Both the position numbers and the translations under genes were made by a program. The notes under the pieces were generated by a model. It had not been told where the DNA came from and did not search any database. It was given only the letters and a program-made list of their open reading frames with translations. Shown here piece by piece: positions 15,670-23,857 of a stretch of DNA of 64,000 bases (its first letter is position 1; each line of letters starts with the position of its first letter). Origin of the DNA: Cohnella rhizoplanae (GTDB lineage Bacteria > Bacillota > Bacilli > Paenibacillales > Paenibacillaceae); the NCBI RefSeq assembly GCF_948329515.1, contig NZ_CAOJCN010000006.1, forward strand, positions 62,001-126,000, given 5' to 3'.

Positions 15670-16623
15670 ATGAGTAACCCACATATCATACCCGTCTCCA
15701 GCGGCCTGTTCGAGCATAAAAGCCGAATAGGCTCTGCCATTTGGGAGTTCCTCTGGTGCATCGATTCGGTGACCGAGGAGGAGGTAGACGAGGCCGGGGA
15801 GCGTTGGGGATTGGTTCTCGGCGGCGTGCCGATCAAGCACGAGCGCATCGCCGAGGAGATCGACTCCAGCAAGAGCACAGTTAAACGTAACCTCGGAATC
15901 CTGAAAGCTGAAAACTACATCGTAACCGTCCGAGTACCCTACGGCGAGATCATAAAGGTTCGCAAGAACAAGAAACAAGTCGAAAAGAGAAAGACCAAAA
16001 ATGGTCTATCTCCCCCGACAGAGAGACCAGAAATGGTCTTTCTCTCACCTCCAGAGAGACCAAATATGGTCCTTCTCTCCGAGAGAGAGACCGAAAATGG
16101 TCTATCTAATAAGACTTTAAAAGATTTAGATCTTAAAGATCTTGCTGCTATTACTACTAACGGCGAATCGGTATCCAAAACAGATGAAGAGCAGGGATAC
16201 ATCCAAGTCCTTGATGCCTATTGCCAACTGCATAACAAGTTCGACACGCAGGTCACTGCGATTGATCGAGACCACATGCACCGGATGATCGCCATAGGGG
16301 TACCAGCCCCCTTAATCACCAAGGTCATGAGGCAGGTTTACGAAGCGCGGACTAGTAAGGGCCGGAAGATTCACACCTTCAGCTACTACGAGGACGCGAT
16401 CAACGAAGCCTGGACGAACGAGCAGGCCCCAACCACTCCGGCGCCCAAGCAACGCCGTGACGTCGCCCCGGGAACCACTCGTCAACATATCGCTCAATCA
16501 GCAGGGCCGGCAACGCCGTCAGCCGACGAGACGCGCGCCTTTCTGGATCAGCAGGCGGCGCTCGTCCGGCAGAAGCAAGAACGCCTGAGAAGGCTGAACG
16601 AGGAGAGAGCGCATGGATCCTGA
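15670..16623 (+). CDS. Replication initiator protein with winged helix
   Basis: 317 residues. The N-terminal winged helix-turn-helix (about 10-95) contains PIKHERIAEEIDSSKSTVKRNLGILKAEN-type recognition helices. A linker (about 105-150) encodes four imperfect peptide repeats (KTKNGLS, ERPEMVFLS, ERPNMVLLS, ETENGLS) that result from DNA iterons. The C-terminal part (about 175-255) resembles the helicase-loading regions of phage initiators. It is followed, with a 10-nt overlap, by the replicative helicase. The layout is that of lambda O: the initiator binds repeats inside its own gene. The start follows GAGG at 15657-15660. Confidence 0.85.
   Translation: MSNPHIIPVSSGLFEHKSRIGSAIWEFLWCIDSVTEEEVDEAGERWGLVLGGVPIKHERIAEEIDSSKSTVKRNLGILKAENYIVTVRVPYGEIIKVRKNKKQVEKRKTKNGLSPPTERPEMVFLSPPERPNMVLLSERETENGLSNKTLKDLDLKDLAAITTNGESVSKTDEEQGYIQVLDAYCQLHNKFDTQVTAIDRDHMHRMIAIGVPAPLITKVMRQVYEARTSKGRKIHTFSYYEDAINEAWTNEQAPTTPAPKQRRDVAPGTTRQHIAQSAGPATPSADETRAFLDQQAALVRQKQERLRRLNEERAHGS
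15992..16158 (+). other. Phage replication origin: four iterons plus AT-rich zone
   Basis: Four 16-bp palindromic iterons of form AGACC-N6-GGTCT start at 15992, 16024, 16057 and 16086 (spacing 32, 33, 29 bp). The third has GGTCC. They are flanked by extra GAGA/TCTC bases. An AT-rich stretch follows at 16102-16158 (ACTTTAAAAGATTTAGATC and onward), suited to strand opening. The site lies inside the initiator gene. Confidence 0.82.
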
Positions 16624-17977
16624 ACTCTACCAACCGCCCTTCGACACGAAGCTCGAGCAGTACGTGCTCAGCGCGATGTTCTACGACCCGGACTGCATCG
16701 CGGACGTGATCGAGGTCATGAAGCCCAAGTATTTCTACCACCGCGAGCACGAGAAGCTATACGACCGCATCGTGACCGAGTGGAGTGAAGACCCGAAAAA
16801 GGTCGACCTTAAGCTATTCGCTCCGCTGCTGGTCGAGCTGAACATCTCGTTCGGCGCCATCCTGGAGTCGGTCAAGGCGATCTTCACGGTCGCGAACATC
16901 AAGTACCACTGCGACCAGCTCAGGGACCTCGCGATGATTCGGGCGTCGCACAAGATCGGCGAGCGGCTCATGAAGGATTGCGCCAGCGCAGCGCAGACTC
17001 GGGACAAGGAGAGCATCCAGGGAGCGATTGGTAAAGCCGAGCTGGATCTGGCGCGGCTGAACGAAGCGACGGTCCGGACGGACAGCACGGTCTCGATGAA
17101 GGACGCGGTCATGAAGTTCCACGAGCGCTTCGAGGCCATGTATTACAACACGGACGGCGGCGTGAGCGGACTGCAGACGGACATCACTGACCTAGATGCG
17201 ATAACGGCCGGGCTGCAGAAGTCGGACCTGATCATCATCGGAGCGCGGCCGTCGATGGGGAAGACGACCTTCGCCTCCCAGATCGCCCTGAACGTGAGCC
17301 TCCGCGGCGTGCCGACGGCAATGTTCTCGCTTGAACAGTCCAGCGAGCAGATAGCGCGCCGGGCGATGGCTAATCAAGCGCTGATTGATCTCTCGAAGCT
17401 TAATGCCGGCCTTATCGACGACCAGGAATGGGAGAAATACACGAACGCGATGGACGCGCTATCCCGGGCGAATCTCGTGATCGATGATGAAGCAGCCCTT
17501 ACGGTTAACGAGATCAAGGCTAAGTGCCGTAAGATCCGCCGCGAGCGCGGGCTGGAGCTGATCCTGATCGACTACCTCGGGAAGCTCGGGCCGCCAGATC
17601 CGCGCATGAATCGGTACGAGGCGGTCAGCGAGAATGCCAGAATGCTGAAGAACATGGCGAAGGAGTTCGACGTGCCGGTCATCTGCTTGGCGCAGCTCTC
17701 CCGGGGCGTCGAGCAGCGGCAGGACAAGCGCCCGATGATGAGCGACCTGAGAGAGAGCGGCGAGATCGAGCAAGAGGCTGACATCATCGGATTCCTGTAC
17801 CGTGACGACTATTACAACCACGAATCCCAGAAGAAAAACATCACCGAACTCATCCTTGCGAAGAATCGGAACGGCAAGATCGGCAGCGTCGAAATGGTGT
17901 TCCTGAAGCAGTACAACCGGTTCGTGAACCTGGACAGGGGGCATGCAGCGAATGCGGAACAGATGGCACTTGTATGA
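16613..17977 (+). CDS. dnaB: Replicative DNA helicase, DnaB family
   Basis: Hexameric 5'-3' helicase that drives phage fork movement. 454 residues. The N-terminal domain is EQYVLSAMFYDPDCIADVIE. The RecA-like C-terminal core has Walker A GARPSMGKTTFASQ (about 209-222), FSLEQSSEQIARR, Walker B LELILIDYLG, LAQLSRGVEQRQDKRP and SGEIEQEADIIGFLYRDDYY. All signature motifs are intact. ATG 16613 overlaps the initiator gene's end. The phage therefore carries initiator plus helicase and should use host primase and polymerase. Confidence 0.96.
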   Translation: MDPELYQPPFDTKLEQYVLSAMFYDPDCIADVIEVMKPKYFYHREHEKLYDRIVTEWSEDPKKVDLKLFAPLLVELNISFGAILESVKAIFTVANIKYHCDQLRDLAMIRASHKIGERLMKDCASAAQTRDKESIQGAIGKAELDLARLNEATVRTDSTVSMKDAVMKFHERFEAMYYNTDGGVSGLQTDITDLDAITAGLQKSDLIIIGARPSMGKTTFASQIALNVSLRGVPTAMFSLEQSSEQIARRAMANQALIDLSKLNAGLIDDQEWEKYTNAMDALSRANLVIDDEAALTVNEIKAKCRKIRRERGLELILIDYLGKLGPPDPRMNRYEAVSENARMLKNMAKEFDVPVICLAQLSRGVEQRQDKRPMMSDLRESGEIEQEADIIGFLYRDDYYNHESQKKNITELILAKNRNGKIGSVEMVFLKQYNRFVNLDRGHAANAEQMALV

Positions 17978-18122
17978 GTGGCTGAAGCAGCAGTACATGG
18001 CAACCGGACGGATGCCGGATGATGACCAGGCCCGCGCCGCGTTCCCGGAATTACCGCTGGAAGAGATGGGCGAGGGATACACCGAATTCATGGCCGTCGT
18101 CGGCCGGTACAAGGGGGCTTGA
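17943..18122 (+). CDS. Small phage protein
   Basis: 59 residues (MQRMRNRWHLYEWLKQQYM and onward) after AGGGGG, overlapping the helicase 3' end by 35 nt in another frame. Acidic C-terminal half. Not recognised. Confidence 0.55.
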   Translation: MQRMRNRWHLYEWLKQQYMATGRMPDDDQARAAFPELPLEEMGEGYTEFMAVVGRYKGA

Positions 18123-18124
18123 GC

Positions 18125-18268
18125 ATGCGGGGGATGAGGCCTTATTACAAAATCACGATCGATGGTCGCACGTATGGCAAGAGGTTCCACACGCGGAAGG
18201 CGGTCGCGGAATCTGCATGGCGCCTATCGCAAGCGATCAACGGGGTGGGGTGGAAGCAATGCCGATGA
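18125..18268 (+). CDS. Small basic phage protein
   Basis: 47 residues, MRGMRPYYKITIDGRTYGKR and a helical tail. The pattern of a short beta hairpin followed by RKAVAESAWRLSQAI recalls the arm-type DNA-binding domain of integrases, but this is a weak resemblance. It overlaps the RusA gene start. Confidence 0.5.
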   Translation: MRGMRPYYKITIDGRTYGKRFHTRKAVAESAWRLSQAINGVGWKQCR

Positions 18269-18696
18269 TCGCGCAGGTAATCAAATTCACGGTTTACGGC
18301 GAGCCCGTAGCGCAAGCCCGTCCGCGCTTCGCAGTGATAGGCGGCCACGCACGCGCCTACGACCCGAAAAAATCCCGGGACTACAAGGACTACGTGAGGC
18401 TGGCGGCAGCGGAACACGCCCCGGCTGCGCTCCTGGAATGCGCGCTGGCGATGGAGATCAGGGTCTACCGCCCGATTCCCAAGTCCTTCAGCAAGAAGAA
18501 GACGGCCGACGCCGAACTCGGACTTCTGCGCCCGGTCACCAAGCCGGACGCTGATAATTATCTCAAGGGAATCAAGGATGCGCTGAAAAACGTGATCTGG
18601 AAGGACGACAGTCAGGTCGTCGAAGTGCTCGTTACGAAATGGTACGGCGCCCGGCCGTGCGTAGAAGTCACCATCAAACCAATCGAAGGAGCCTGA
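18259..18696 (+). CDS. rusA: RusA-family Holliday junction resolvase
   Basis: Dimeric endonuclease that cuts Holliday junctions formed in replication and recombination. 145 residues from ATG 18259, after GGGGTGG. It opens FTVYGEPVAQARPRF, typical of the family, and has the catalytic acidic motif KPDADNYLKGIKDALKNVIW with the downstream KDDSQV. The longer frame upstream runs through other genes and is not used. It follows the helicase and recombination genes, matching its role. Confidence 0.92.
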   Translation: MPMIAQVIKFTVYGEPVAQARPRFAVIGGHARAYDPKKSRDYKDYVRLAAAEHAPAALLECALAMEIRVYRPIPKSFSKKKTADAELGLLRPVTKPDADNYLKGIKDALKNVIWKDDSQVVEVLVTKWYGARPCVEVTIKPIEGA

Positions 18697-18701
18697 TAAC
18701 T

Positions 18702-19385
18702 ATGTCCAATATCGTCGAATTCTCCGCCAAATTTACCAAGCTGACGCTCGCTTCGAAAAACAAAATCGAGCTCGAACTCCCGGAAGATATCAATTTCGAA
18801 CGCGTCTCAGAAATTTTGGCACACAAGGGCCACACGATCAACGTCGTGCTTGGAAACCCTCAGATGGCGATGAATATCCAGCAGCAACCGAACGGCCGCA
18901 GCGTCGCCACCATCAACAGCCGCGGCGAGGTGGAAGGATTCACGCCGGCCAGCGAGCCCAGCGACGCCGACGAAGTGCTGGTACAGGAAGATCAGGGCGG
19001 CGATGCCGGCGATCAGCAAGAGGTCGTCTTCGGCGAGGACGACCCGAACCGGGATCCCGAGCCGGAGGGCGACGAGAACCAAGATCCGGAGCCTGACGTG
19101 GACCCTGCAGCCGATGTCGAGCCGGCCGAAGGGATGAACGATGAGGAGGAGCCGGACGGCGAAGTCGACCCGAAGGATCTCGAGCAGTTCATCCTGACCG
19201 AGCGGCCGAAGTTCGATGACATTCCTTTCGACTTCCCAAAAATGATTGAGCTCAAAAAGGCTGAAGGATTGGCATGGCATGCGGTTCCGAAGGCGCTCGG
19301 ACTGGATATCTCGTCGACGAAGCTGCAGCAGTTCTATGGCGTCTACAAGAAGCGCTGCAAGAAGAAGATCCTGGGGGCGGCGTAA
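18702..19385 (+). CDS. Acidic phage protein
   Basis: 227 residues. Folded-looking N terminus (about 1-75), a very acidic Asp/Glu/Pro-rich middle (about 85-160), and a C-terminal helical domain (TKLQQFYGVYKKRCKKKILG). The acidic linker suggests a disordered tether. ATG 18702 lies five nt after the rusA stop with GAAGGAG upstream. Function unknown. Confidence 0.7.
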   Translation: MSNIVEFSAKFTKLTLASKNKIELELPEDINFERVSEILAHKGHTINVVLGNPQMAMNIQQQPNGRSVATINSRGEVEGFTPASEPSDADEVLVQEDQGGDAGDQQEVVFGEDDPNRDPEPEGDENQDPEPDVDPAADVEPAEGMNDEEEPDGEVDPKDLEQFILTERPKFDDIPFDFPKMIELKKAEGLAWHAVPKALGLDISSTKLQQFYGVYKKRCKKKILGAA

Positions 19386-19388
19386 GCG

Positions 19389-19553
19389 ATGGAGCAGCCG
19401 AAAATCCCTTTCGAGAAGGACCTACTGGAGATGAACATCGGGGATGAGATGGTGCTGTTCATCAAGGGGCGAATCTTCGTAGTCCGCCGCGGCAACGAGG
19501 ATGACATCGAGACGACGAACAAAGGCCTCTGCTTCATCGGCGCCCGCCAATGA
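19389..19553 (+). CDS. Small phage protein
   Basis: 54 residues with a beta-rich core (MVLFIKGRIFVVRRG). It starts 3 nt after the previous stop. Not recognised. Confidence 0.5.
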   Translation: MEQPKIPFEKDLLEMNIGDEMVLFIKGRIFVVRRGNEDDIETTNKGLCFIGARQ

Positions 19554-19711
19554 GCCAGGTAACCAAATATCAGATGACGCCCGCGGAGCTCGCCAGCCTG
19601 CGGGCGGCTCCTGTAAAGGCGGCGACCAACCGGGCAGGGCTGCCGACGCCGCGGCCCTTCACCTTCCCAGCGCGGAAGCCTAAAGAGACGAAAGGGGATA
19701 TGAAAAGATGA
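19550..19711 (+). CDS. Small phage protein
   Basis: 53 residues, Pro/Ala/Arg-rich, coupled by ATGA to the previous gene and again to the next gene. Probably disordered. Not recognised. Confidence 0.5.
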   Translation: MSQVTKYQMTPAELASLRAAPVKAATNRAGLPTPRPFTFPARKPKETKGDMKR

Positions 19712-20046
19712 CCGTCAAAGACTGGCTAGAATCAACGTTCGACCCGAACGACCCATACCAAGTGAGAGAGAGGGTCACATGTGTTGATGGGTACTCGGTT
19801 TCAATTCAAGGTGGAACGCGCACGCATTATTGCTCGCCTCGCCAGCATGTTAACAGGTACGACGAAGTTGAACTCGGCTACCCTTCGAGTGCTGATGACG
19901 AACTCATCCCCTACGCCGAGGATCCGAACGATTTAACCGGCTCGGTATTCGGATATGTGCCGATCGCGGTTGTAGAGGCGGTCATCACGAAGCATGGCGG
20001 AATCGTTACGGAGCCGACACCGCCAACAAATCCAGCAACTCTATAA
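19708..20046 (+). CDS. Phage protein of unknown function
   Basis: 112 residues starting MTVKDWLESTFDPNDPYQV, mostly acidic, ATGA-coupled to the previous gene. A GYSVSIQGGTRTHYCSP segment suggests a small beta domain. No family recognised. Confidence 0.6.
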   Translation: MTVKDWLESTFDPNDPYQVRERVTCVDGYSVSIQGGTRTHYCSPRQHVNRYDEVELGYPSSADDELIPYAEDPNDLTGSVFGYVPIAVVEAVITKHGGIVTEPTPPTNPATL

Positions 20047-20173
20047 ACGCCAATACCTCCACCCTCATCACATCAGCAGGGATATGACGGGCGATCAACC
20101 ATCGTTCGAATCGACGGACCAGGTCGCCCGATCCATCATATTGACTGCAAAAGAGATAGGCTAATTCGCTCAT
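20006..20173 (-). CDS. Possible small leftward gene
   Basis: 55-residue frame (MSELAYLFCSQYDGSGDLV and onward) against the direction of its neighbours. In favour: GAGGTGC upstream of the ATG and a perfect TATAAT on the minus strand at 20192-20197. Against: it overlaps the preceding rightward gene by 41 bp and has no clear -35. The rest of the 20047-20238 gap holds nothing else I can see. Confidence 0.3.
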   Translation of the reverse strand: MSELAYLFCSQYDGSGDLVRRFERWLIARHIPADVMRVEVLAFIELLDLLAVSAP

Positions 20174-20238
20174 AGGTATGCACCTCAATGACATTATAAG
20201 CAAACGCATGTTCGCGGGGAAGGGGATAAGGATGCGAA

Positions 20239-21237
20239 ATGAAACTGCTTGATCTATTCGCTGGGATTGGGGGGTTCTCGCACGGGCTGAAGATGGCCGG
20301 CATGGAGCTCGTTGGGTTCTGCGAGATTGATAAGCAAGCGCACCGAGCCTTCAAAATACTTCACGATCCAGAAGAAAGGTTGTGGTCCGCCTATGACGTC
20401 CGAACAATTGACCCTATTCGACTCCCAGACTTTGACTGCATGTGCTTCGGATGGCCGTGCCAAGATAATTCGATCGCTGGCAAGCGAACTGGACAACGGG
20501 AAGGTACGCGCAGCGGTCTCCTTTACGAAGCAACTCGAATACTACGGTTTAAAAGACCCCGTTATTTTATCGCTGAAAACGTCACCGGGCTCTTTACGGT
20601 CAATCACGGAAGAGACTTCTACGAAACAATTCGTGAGTTTACCGACGTGGGGTATGACGTGCAATGGGGAGTACTTAATTCAAGCGCATATGTCCCACAA
20701 AACCGAGAACGTATCTTCTTTGTCGGACATCTTAGAGGAGAACGTAGACCAGAAATATTTCCTTTCGGAGGACAGAACGAGAACGCTGTTGAGGTCATTG
20801 GCCGGGTAGAAGCTCAGGGTGATGACTACATTAAGCGAGTGTACAACACAGAAGGCATCAGTCCTTGTCTCCCAACAATGCAAGGCGGAGGTCAAATTCC
20901 GAAAATCTATTGCGTGAATCCCCGTAAGGCAGATGGCTCGCAGACATACCAGCAAGACCGAGTATATCGGACAGAGGGAGTCCTTCCGGCGCTTACTTCG
21001 CAATTAGATGGACGATTCAATGTGCTGATTGATGGCGCGGTTCGAGAACTGACACCATTGGAATGCTTCCGGCTGCAGTCGTTCCCTGACGAGTGGTACT
21101 ACAAGCTTGAGGCAGAAGGATTTAAAAAGACGCAACTTTACAAAATGGCTGGAAATGCAGTAACAAGCCGGGTCGCATACGAGATTGGTCTGAGACTTGC
21201 GCGCAGCGCCTTCGTCTCGACCGAATCCGCCCAGTGA
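20239..21237 (+). CDS. DNA (cytosine-5) methyltransferase
   Basis: Transfers a methyl group to C5 of cytosine in a specific DNA site. 332 residues. Motif I is LLDLFAGIGGFSHGLKMAG, motif IV CFGWPCQDNSIAG (catalytic Cys in PCQ), motif VI ENV, motif VIII PQNRERIFFVG, and motifs IX-X RELTPLECFRLQSFPDEW and KMAGNAVTSRVAYEIG. All are intact. No restriction endonuclease gene is nearby, so it is an orphan enzyme that probably shields phage DNA from host restriction. The target site cannot be read from sequence. Confidence 0.94.
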   Translation: MKLLDLFAGIGGFSHGLKMAGMELVGFCEIDKQAHRAFKILHDPEERLWSAYDVRTIDPIRLPDFDCMCFGWPCQDNSIAGKRTGQREGTRSGLLYEATRILRFKRPRYFIAENVTGLFTVNHGRDFYETIREFTDVGYDVQWGVLNSSAYVPQNRERIFFVGHLRGERRPEIFPFGGQNENAVEVIGRVEAQGDDYIKRVYNTEGISPCLPTMQGGGQIPKIYCVNPRKADGSQTYQQDRVYRTEGVLPALTSQLDGRFNVLIDGAVRELTPLECFRLQSFPDEWYYKLEAEGFKKTQLYKMAGNAVTSRVAYEIGLRLARSAFVSTESAQ

Positions 21238-21290
21238 AACGGCAGCCGAACCCCAAGCTCTAAAGATAATCATCCCAAGGAGGCATATAG

Positions 21291-21893
21291 ATGCGCCACT
21301 TCAAAAAGCGACAGCTAAAGAAATACTTCCGTCGTGCCGCAGGCGGAATGAAGCGCGGCAAACTGACGCCATTTTACGCGAACCGCGTTGCCGAATGGGT
21401 GTCCTGGTACATCGATCATAAATACATGACGGAGTTCCGTCCGTGGTGGTACGACCAGGACTGGAGCAAATATGACTTGTCTGCCGAGCATCACCGATAC
21501 TTTGAAAAATGGGCAACTGAGATGGAACGGATTTCGGGCATCGACCATAAGCGCCTCAACGAATACCGGCTGTCGATCCCCAAACGGAAGCGACTCCAAC
21601 CGCGACCTCCACGCAAAGAAAAGGAGCAGCCGGTGCGCAAGCTTCGAAACCCCCAGCTATTCCGCATCAAGACATACGGCGGCTATGAATACGTCACCGG
21701 CGAGAAGGTATTCGAGATCAACGGTCATTCTTTTTTCATCCATCGCAACAGTGGTGTTTGGGTCGTGAGCGACGTCACCATTGGGGCATCGGTTATCTAC
21801 GACGAGCGCTATAAACGGGCCGTAGAGCGTGCTAGAACGATCATCACAGATAACCTTGACCAGTACCTGAACATGGCTCAAAAGGCCATCTAA
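21291..21893 (+). CDS. Phage protein of unknown function
   Basis: 200 residues after AAGGAGGCATATAG. A basic, helical N-terminal half (KKRQLKKYFRRAAGGMKRGK; many Trp/Tyr) is joined by a Pro/Lys/Arg-rich linker (about 95-115) to a beta-rich domain (RIKTYGGYEYVTGEKVFEIN). The two-part layout suggests nucleic-acid binding. No family recognised. Confidence 0.65.
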   Translation: MRHFKKRQLKKYFRRAAGGMKRGKLTPFYANRVAEWVSWYIDHKYMTEFRPWWYDQDWSKYDLSAEHHRYFEKWATEMERISGIDHKRLNEYRLSIPKRKRLQPRPPRKEKEQPVRKLRNPQLFRIKTYGGYEYVTGEKVFEINGHSFFIHRNSGVWVVSDVTIGASVIYDERYKRAVERARTIITDNLDQYLNMAQKAI

Positions 21894-21913
21894 CCCATTA
21901 AGGAGGCACCCCA

Positions 21914-22264
21914 ATGACGGATACGGTAAACAAGCAGGCGCTTCTGGCAAGAGCCAAAGAGCGCATGAGCAAGCTTCCGAAAAGCAGAATCGGCTTGGGC
22001 GGATATTATACAGGCAAACACGACGCTTACCAAAACATCATTGACGACGTGCAGGCCGGATACTGCGACGAGTCAACCCCACCCACTACCCCGGTACAGG
22101 GATACCGGGAGGCGCTGGAAGGCGTGCATCGCATCCTCGTGAGCGGTGAGGACTACACGGAAGCGAAGGATCTGCGGTCCGTCATCACGTCGGCAACGTG
22201 GGCATGTGCAGAAGCCCTCTCCCAGACGGACATACAGCCTAGCAAAGGGGTGAGCGACGAATGA
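21914..22264 (+). CDS. Phage protein of unknown function
   Basis: 116 residues, good ribosome site TAAGGAGGCACCCCA. Helical N terminus (LLARAKERMSKLPKSRIG). Not recognised. Confidence 0.6.
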   Translation: MTDTVNKQALLARAKERMSKLPKSRIGLGGYYTGKHDAYQNIIDDVQAGYCDESTPPTTPVQGYREALEGVHRILVSGEDYTEAKDLRSVITSATWACAEALSQTDIQPSKGVSDE

Positions 22265-22491
22265 TTCGTACACCAGAAGAAGAAGGTCGCCTCGCAGCCG
22301 CATTGACACGTGCTGCAAGACGAGAGCAAGCAAGAGCCGATGCAGTTCGGGAGATTTGGTCAGGACTAAGCACCCGTGGTGATTTTACGGCTATGGATGC
22401 GGTAGAAAAGGCTCTTAAGGTGTACGGGATCTCCATTCCAGGCATCAATAGCACAGAGGACCAGCCCGGACCAAGTGGGGAGGAGCGCTGA
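22261..22491 (+). CDS. Small phage protein
   Basis: 76 residues, ATGA-coupled to the previous gene; helical and Arg/Ala-rich (LAAALTRAARREQARADAV). Not recognised. Confidence 0.55.
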   Translation: MIRTPEEEGRLAAALTRAARREQARADAVREIWSGLSTRGDFTAMDAVEKALKVYGISIPGINSTEDQPGPSGEER

Positions 22492-22493
22492 CT

Positions 22494-22619
22494 ATGTACG
22501 ACTGCCCAGAGTGCATGGAGTTCTACGCGTGCTGCCCCTGCTGCGGACAGTGCTTCTGCCCCAAATGCGGAAAGCTTGAAGAAGACGATCCCAGCACAGA
22601 GGAGGAAGAGACGGAATGA
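22494..22619 (+). CDS. Cysteine-rich micro-protein
   Basis: 41 residues with nine cysteines in the first 25 (CPEC, CCPCCGQC, CPKC) and an acidic tail (EEDDPSTEEEETE). Preceded by GGGGAGGAGC. It probably binds zinc in one or two knuckles. It is ATGA-coupled to the next gene. Confidence 0.6.
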   Translation: MYDCPECMEFYACCPCCGQCFCPKCGKLEEDDPSTEEEETE

Positions 22620-22909
22620 TAAAACTAACTGCCCCTAATGGCAAGACGAGATATTTTGCGCCTGAACTCATTGTTCAAGTGAGCGAAGCTGTGGACGAGA
22701 CCTTTGTATGGATCGCTCACGTAGAAAAAGCCTTCACGGTCCGTGAGCCTGCCAAAAAAGTCGTCCGCAAGATCATGGAGTATAAAATGCTCACGGCACA
22801 ATACCCTGTCTATCTTCAAGATGCCCTATCTGGCGGAGATTGGGGCGTTGTTAAAAAAATCAATGACGAAATAATCGACCTCGCCGGAATGGAGGCAGAC
22901 TCCAAATGA
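22616..22909 (+). CDS. Phage protein of unknown function
   Basis: 97 residues. The N-terminal part alternates beta-like strands (KTRYFAPELIVQVSEA) and ends in helices. ATGA-coupled on both sides. No family recognised. Confidence 0.6.
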   Translation: MIKLTAPNGKTRYFAPELIVQVSEAVDETFVWIAHVEKAFTVREPAKKVVRKIMEYKMLTAQYPVYLQDALSGGDWGVVKKINDEIIDLAGMEADSK

Positions 22910-23217
22910 GCGATAACACCCTCGATATGCTGGAAACGATTCAACGCGAAGTCAAGGATGGCGCAGGAACGTGGGGAGATAGGCAGGATATGCTCCGATG
23001 GGCCGTAAACGAGATCATGCTCCTTCGCGCCGCCAAACACACTCAACAAGCCCAGCTAGACGCCAAGGATACGGAGATAGCCGCCAAGGACGCCCAGATA
23101 GCCGAGAGAGACGCCACAATCGCCAAGATAACGACGCTGCTCAAAAAGGTTTACGACGATATCGGATGGTTGGAGATTCACGAAGTCCTCCAATCCCTAA
23201 AGGAGCCAAACACATGA
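22906..23217 (+). CDS. Coiled-coil phage protein
   Basis: 103 residues. A heptad-like segment (about 45-80, QLDAKDTEIAAKDAQIAERD) predicts a coiled coil. Ends LKEPNT, encoded by GGAGCCAAACACATGA, which also holds the next start codon. Confidence 0.6.
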   Translation: MSDNTLDMLETIQREVKDGAGTWGDRQDMLRWAVNEIMLLRAAKHTQQAQLDAKDTEIAAKDAQIAERDATIAKITTLLKKVYDDIGWLEIHEVLQSLKEPNT

Positions 23218-23366
23218 GGTTGTCATGGGTGGACGGATTCGGAGGCGTTATCGTCACAGATGACAAGTTTGTAATCGTGCTGAAAGGTCAAATGTACGGG
23301 CCGTTTCCTAACCGGCGCGAGGTAGTCGATAGGATCTTATCTTTGCTTGAGGAGCCAAACACATGA
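23214..23366 (+). CDS. Small phage protein
   Basis: 50 residues, MRLSWVDGFGGVIVTDDKFV and a helical end. ATGA-coupled both sides. Ends EEPNT through the same GGAGCCAAACACATGA junction as the gene before. Confidence 0.55.
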   Translation: MRLSWVDGFGGVIVTDDKFVIVLKGQMYGPFPNRREVVDRILSLLEEPNT

Positions 23367-23512
23367 TCAACGTGGATCTCGTCGTACAGTATGCCAGAGA
23401 GGATAAGGCTCTCTCGTCGTCGCTTGCCAAGGAAGCGATCCGGGCGCTCGCGGATGAAGTGGACAGGCTAAAGCAGATCATTCGAGAGAAGGAAGGTCAA
23501 GAGCATGCTTAG
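23363..23512 (+). CDS. Small helical phage protein
   Basis: 49 residues, mostly helix (LAKEAIRALADEVDRLKQII), ATGA-coupled to the previous gene. Not recognised. Confidence 0.5.
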   Translation: MINVDLVVQYAREDKALSSSLAKEAIRALADEVDRLKQIIREKEGQEHA

Positions 23513-23615
23513 ATGGCTCAGGCGCCACTATCACCTCTGGAAGGCAGAGCGCTGCCGGCAGAAGCCGGAGACGTACCAGGGATATTACTACCACATCGAC
23601 AAGGCGAACCAATAG
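23505..23615 (+). CDS. Micro-protein
   Basis: 36 residues, MLRWLRRHYHLWKAERCRQK and a Tyr-rich tail, after GAAGGAAGGTC. It overlaps the previous gene by 8 nt. Basic and aromatic; function unknown. Confidence 0.5.
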   Translation: MLRWLRRHYHLWKAERCRQKPETYQGYYYHIDKANQ

Positions 23616-23686
23616 AAAAAAGCCTCCGGCAAGCACCGGGGGCTCCATCATTACCTGACAAAATCCATTATACCGGAGGCGGTGGT

Positions 23687-23857
23687 ATGCGCCAAGAGTA
23701 CGAGGGGGCGACCTGGGCAAAGCACGGCGATTACTGGATGATGCACGACAAGCAAGGACGAGCCATCGCGCTGATGCTTCGAGAAGCGCAGTTCCGGGGC
23801 CGTAAAACGGGAGAGGGGATACCGAAGGATGAACGACGATCTGCAAAAGCAATATGA
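23687..23857 (+). CDS. Small phage protein
   Basis: 56 residues from ATG 23687 after GGAGGCGGTGGT (MRQEYEGATWAKHGDYWMM and onward). The 70-bp gap before it holds a weak hairpin (CCTCCGG with CCGGGGG). Not recognised. Confidence 0.5.
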   Translation: MRQEYEGATWAKHGDYWMMHDKQGRAIALMLREAQFRGRKTGEGIPKDERRSAKAI

